Both the position numbers and the translations under genes were made by a program. Of a stretch of 64,000 bases of DNA, positions 62,575 to 64,000 are shown piece after piece (positions within the stretch are counted from its first letter, which is position 1; each line of letters opens with the position of its first letter). The DNA is taken from contig WGMT01000072.1 of NCBI GenBank assembly GCA_016124945.1, forward strand, positions 1 through 64,000, written 5' to 3'. The notes beneath the pieces are model-generated. The model searched no databases and was not told the DNA's origin. It saw nothing but the letters and a program-made list of their open reading frames with translations. This DNA is from a bacterium (GTDB lineage Bacteria; Chloroflexota; Anaerolineae; Caldilineales; Caldilineaceae).

Positions 62575-64000
62575 ATGTCCAACACAAAATACACAATCGG
62601 CGTTGACTACGGCACCGAATCAGGACGGGCGGTGCTGGTGAATGTGGCCACCGGTGAAGAGGTCGCCACGGCGGTACATGCCTACGGTGACGGCGTTATC
62701 GACGAGCGCCTGCCCGGCGACGACAAACCGCTGCCCCCCGATTTTGCCTTGCAAAACCCCCAAGATTATATCGAAGTGCTTAAGGTGACGATCCCACGGG
62801 TGCTGGCTGAAGCAGGCGTCAGCCCCGACGATGTCATCGGCATCGGCACCGATTTCACCGCCTGTACCATGTTGCCGGTGAAGGCCGACGGCACGCCGCT
62901 CTGCCAGATCCCCGAACTGCGCAACAACCCCTTCTCGTGGATCAAGTTGTGGAAGCATCACGCCGCGCAGGCCGAGGCCAATCAGCTCAACGCCATCGCC
63001 GAAGAGCGGGGCGAGGAATGGCTGGGCCTCTACGGCGGTAAAATTTCGTCGGAGTGGATGATCCCCAAGATTTGGGAGACGCTGAACAAAGCGCCTGAGA
63101 TCTTCGACGCCGCTGACCGCTTCGTGGAAGCTGCCGACTGGATCGTCTGGCAGCTCACCGGCCAGGAACGGCGCGCCTCGTGCACCGCAGGCTACAAAGC
63201 GATCTGGAACAAGGAGAAGGGCTACCCGAGCAACGACTTCTTCGCCGCCCTCGATCCCCGGTTGGCCGACCTCACGACCACCAAGCTGTCCACCGAAATC
63301 TACCCGTTGGGCGAACGCGCCGGTTCGTTGACGCCCGCGATGGCGGCGCAGATCGGACTCAAGCCGGGCATCGCCGTCCCCATCGGCAACGTAGACGCGC
63401 ACGTCGCCGTCCCCGCGTCCACCGTCACCGCGCCGGGGACGATGGTGATGATCATGGGCACGTCAACCTGTCACCTTGTGATGGGTGACGAGGAAAAAGT
63501 CGTCGAAGGCATGTGCGGCGTGGTGGAAGACGGCATCATCGCCGGTCTTTATGGCTACGAGGCGGGCCAATCGTGTGTGGGCGATCACTTTGCCTGGCTC
63601 ACCGACAACTGTGTGCCGCCGTCCTATTTCGAGGAAGCCGAAGGCCGCGGGATCACCATTCATCAACTGCTAGAAGAGAAGGCCGCGGCGCAGAAGCCGG
63701 GCGAACATGGCCTGCTGGCGCTGGACTGGTGGAACGGCAATCGCTCCGTCCTCGTGGACGTGGATCTTACCGGCATGATGGTGGGCATGACGCTGGCCAC
63801 CAAGGCCGAAGACATGTACCGCGCCCTTATCGAGGCCACTGCCTACGGCACCCGTGTCATCATCGAATCGTTCGTGCAAAGCGGTGTCCCCATCAACGAA
63901 CTGGTGGCGGCGGGCGGCCTGCCCGGGCGCAATAAGCTGCTCATGCAAATCTACGCCGACGTCACCGGGCAGGAGATCAAGATCAGCGGCACCGACCAGG
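62575..64000 (+). CDS. araB: Ribulokinase (truncated by window end)
   Basis: ATG at 62575 after GAGGAGC; open to window end: [30 protein letters not shown]...[14 protein letters not shown]...[13 protein letters not shown]. Not in ORF track because no stop lies in the window. Confidence 0.95.
   Translation, partial: MSNTKYTIGVDYGTESGRAVLVNVATGEEVATAVHAYGDGVIDERLPGDDKPLPPDFALQNPQDYIEVLKVTIPRVLAEAGVSPDDVIGIGTDFTACTMLPVKADGTPLCQIPELRNNPFSWIKLWKHHAAQAEANQLNAIAEERGEEWLGLYGGKISSEWMIPKIWETLNKAPEIFDAADRFVEAADWIVWQLTGQERRASCTAGYKAIWNKEKGYPSNDFFAALDPRLADLTTTKLSTEIYPLGERAGSLTPAMAAQIGLKPGIAVPIGNVDAHVAVPASTVTAPGTMVMIMGTSTCHLVMGDEEKVVEGMCGVVEDGIIAGLYGYEAGQSCVGDHFAWLTDNCVPPSYFEEAEGRGITIHQLLEEKAAAQKPGEHGLLALDWWNGNRSVLVDVDLTGMMVGMTLATKAEDMYRALIEATAYGTRVIIESFVQSGVPINELVAAGGLPGRNKLLMQIYADVTGQEIKISGTDQ

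Overview
A 64 kb gene-dense chromosomal segment. Gene content and GC/codon style suggest Chloroflexota (Caldilinea/Anaerolineae-like); this is inference and was not checked. No rRNA, tRNA or CRISPR array was recognised. Main loci: hybrid sensor kinase plus sugar-binding lipoprotein; Zn/Mn ABC transporter; YprA/MrfA-like helicase with an embedded HNH motif; two response regulators with degenerate receivers; YcgQ/YcgR-like pair; lipoprotein cytochrome c; PCuAC-type copper protein; xanthine-dehydrogenase-family genes; aconitase; oligoendopeptidase F; RelA/SpoT; MiaA; YraN; SPFH protein; KDG kinase/KDPG aldolase; DUF2760-Hsp70 operon; a 1,650-aa secreted beta-helix/propeller protein; several toxin-antitoxin modules; HtrA-like protease; MoxR-DUF58-VWA cluster; and araA-lacI-araB (araB runs off the window). 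The most interesting signal is non-coding. Many intergenic gaps contain long inverted repeats, often built from 7-8 bp units, belonging to several sequence families. They tend to begin or end within a few nt of stop codons, and related repeats are inserted in frame at three places in the xanthine dehydrogenase CDS. Other notable items are a twin-hairpin dispersed repeat, 41-bp direct repeats bracketing a TA cassette, a PIN toxin with a 7x FVSA expansion, and a MITE-like element.
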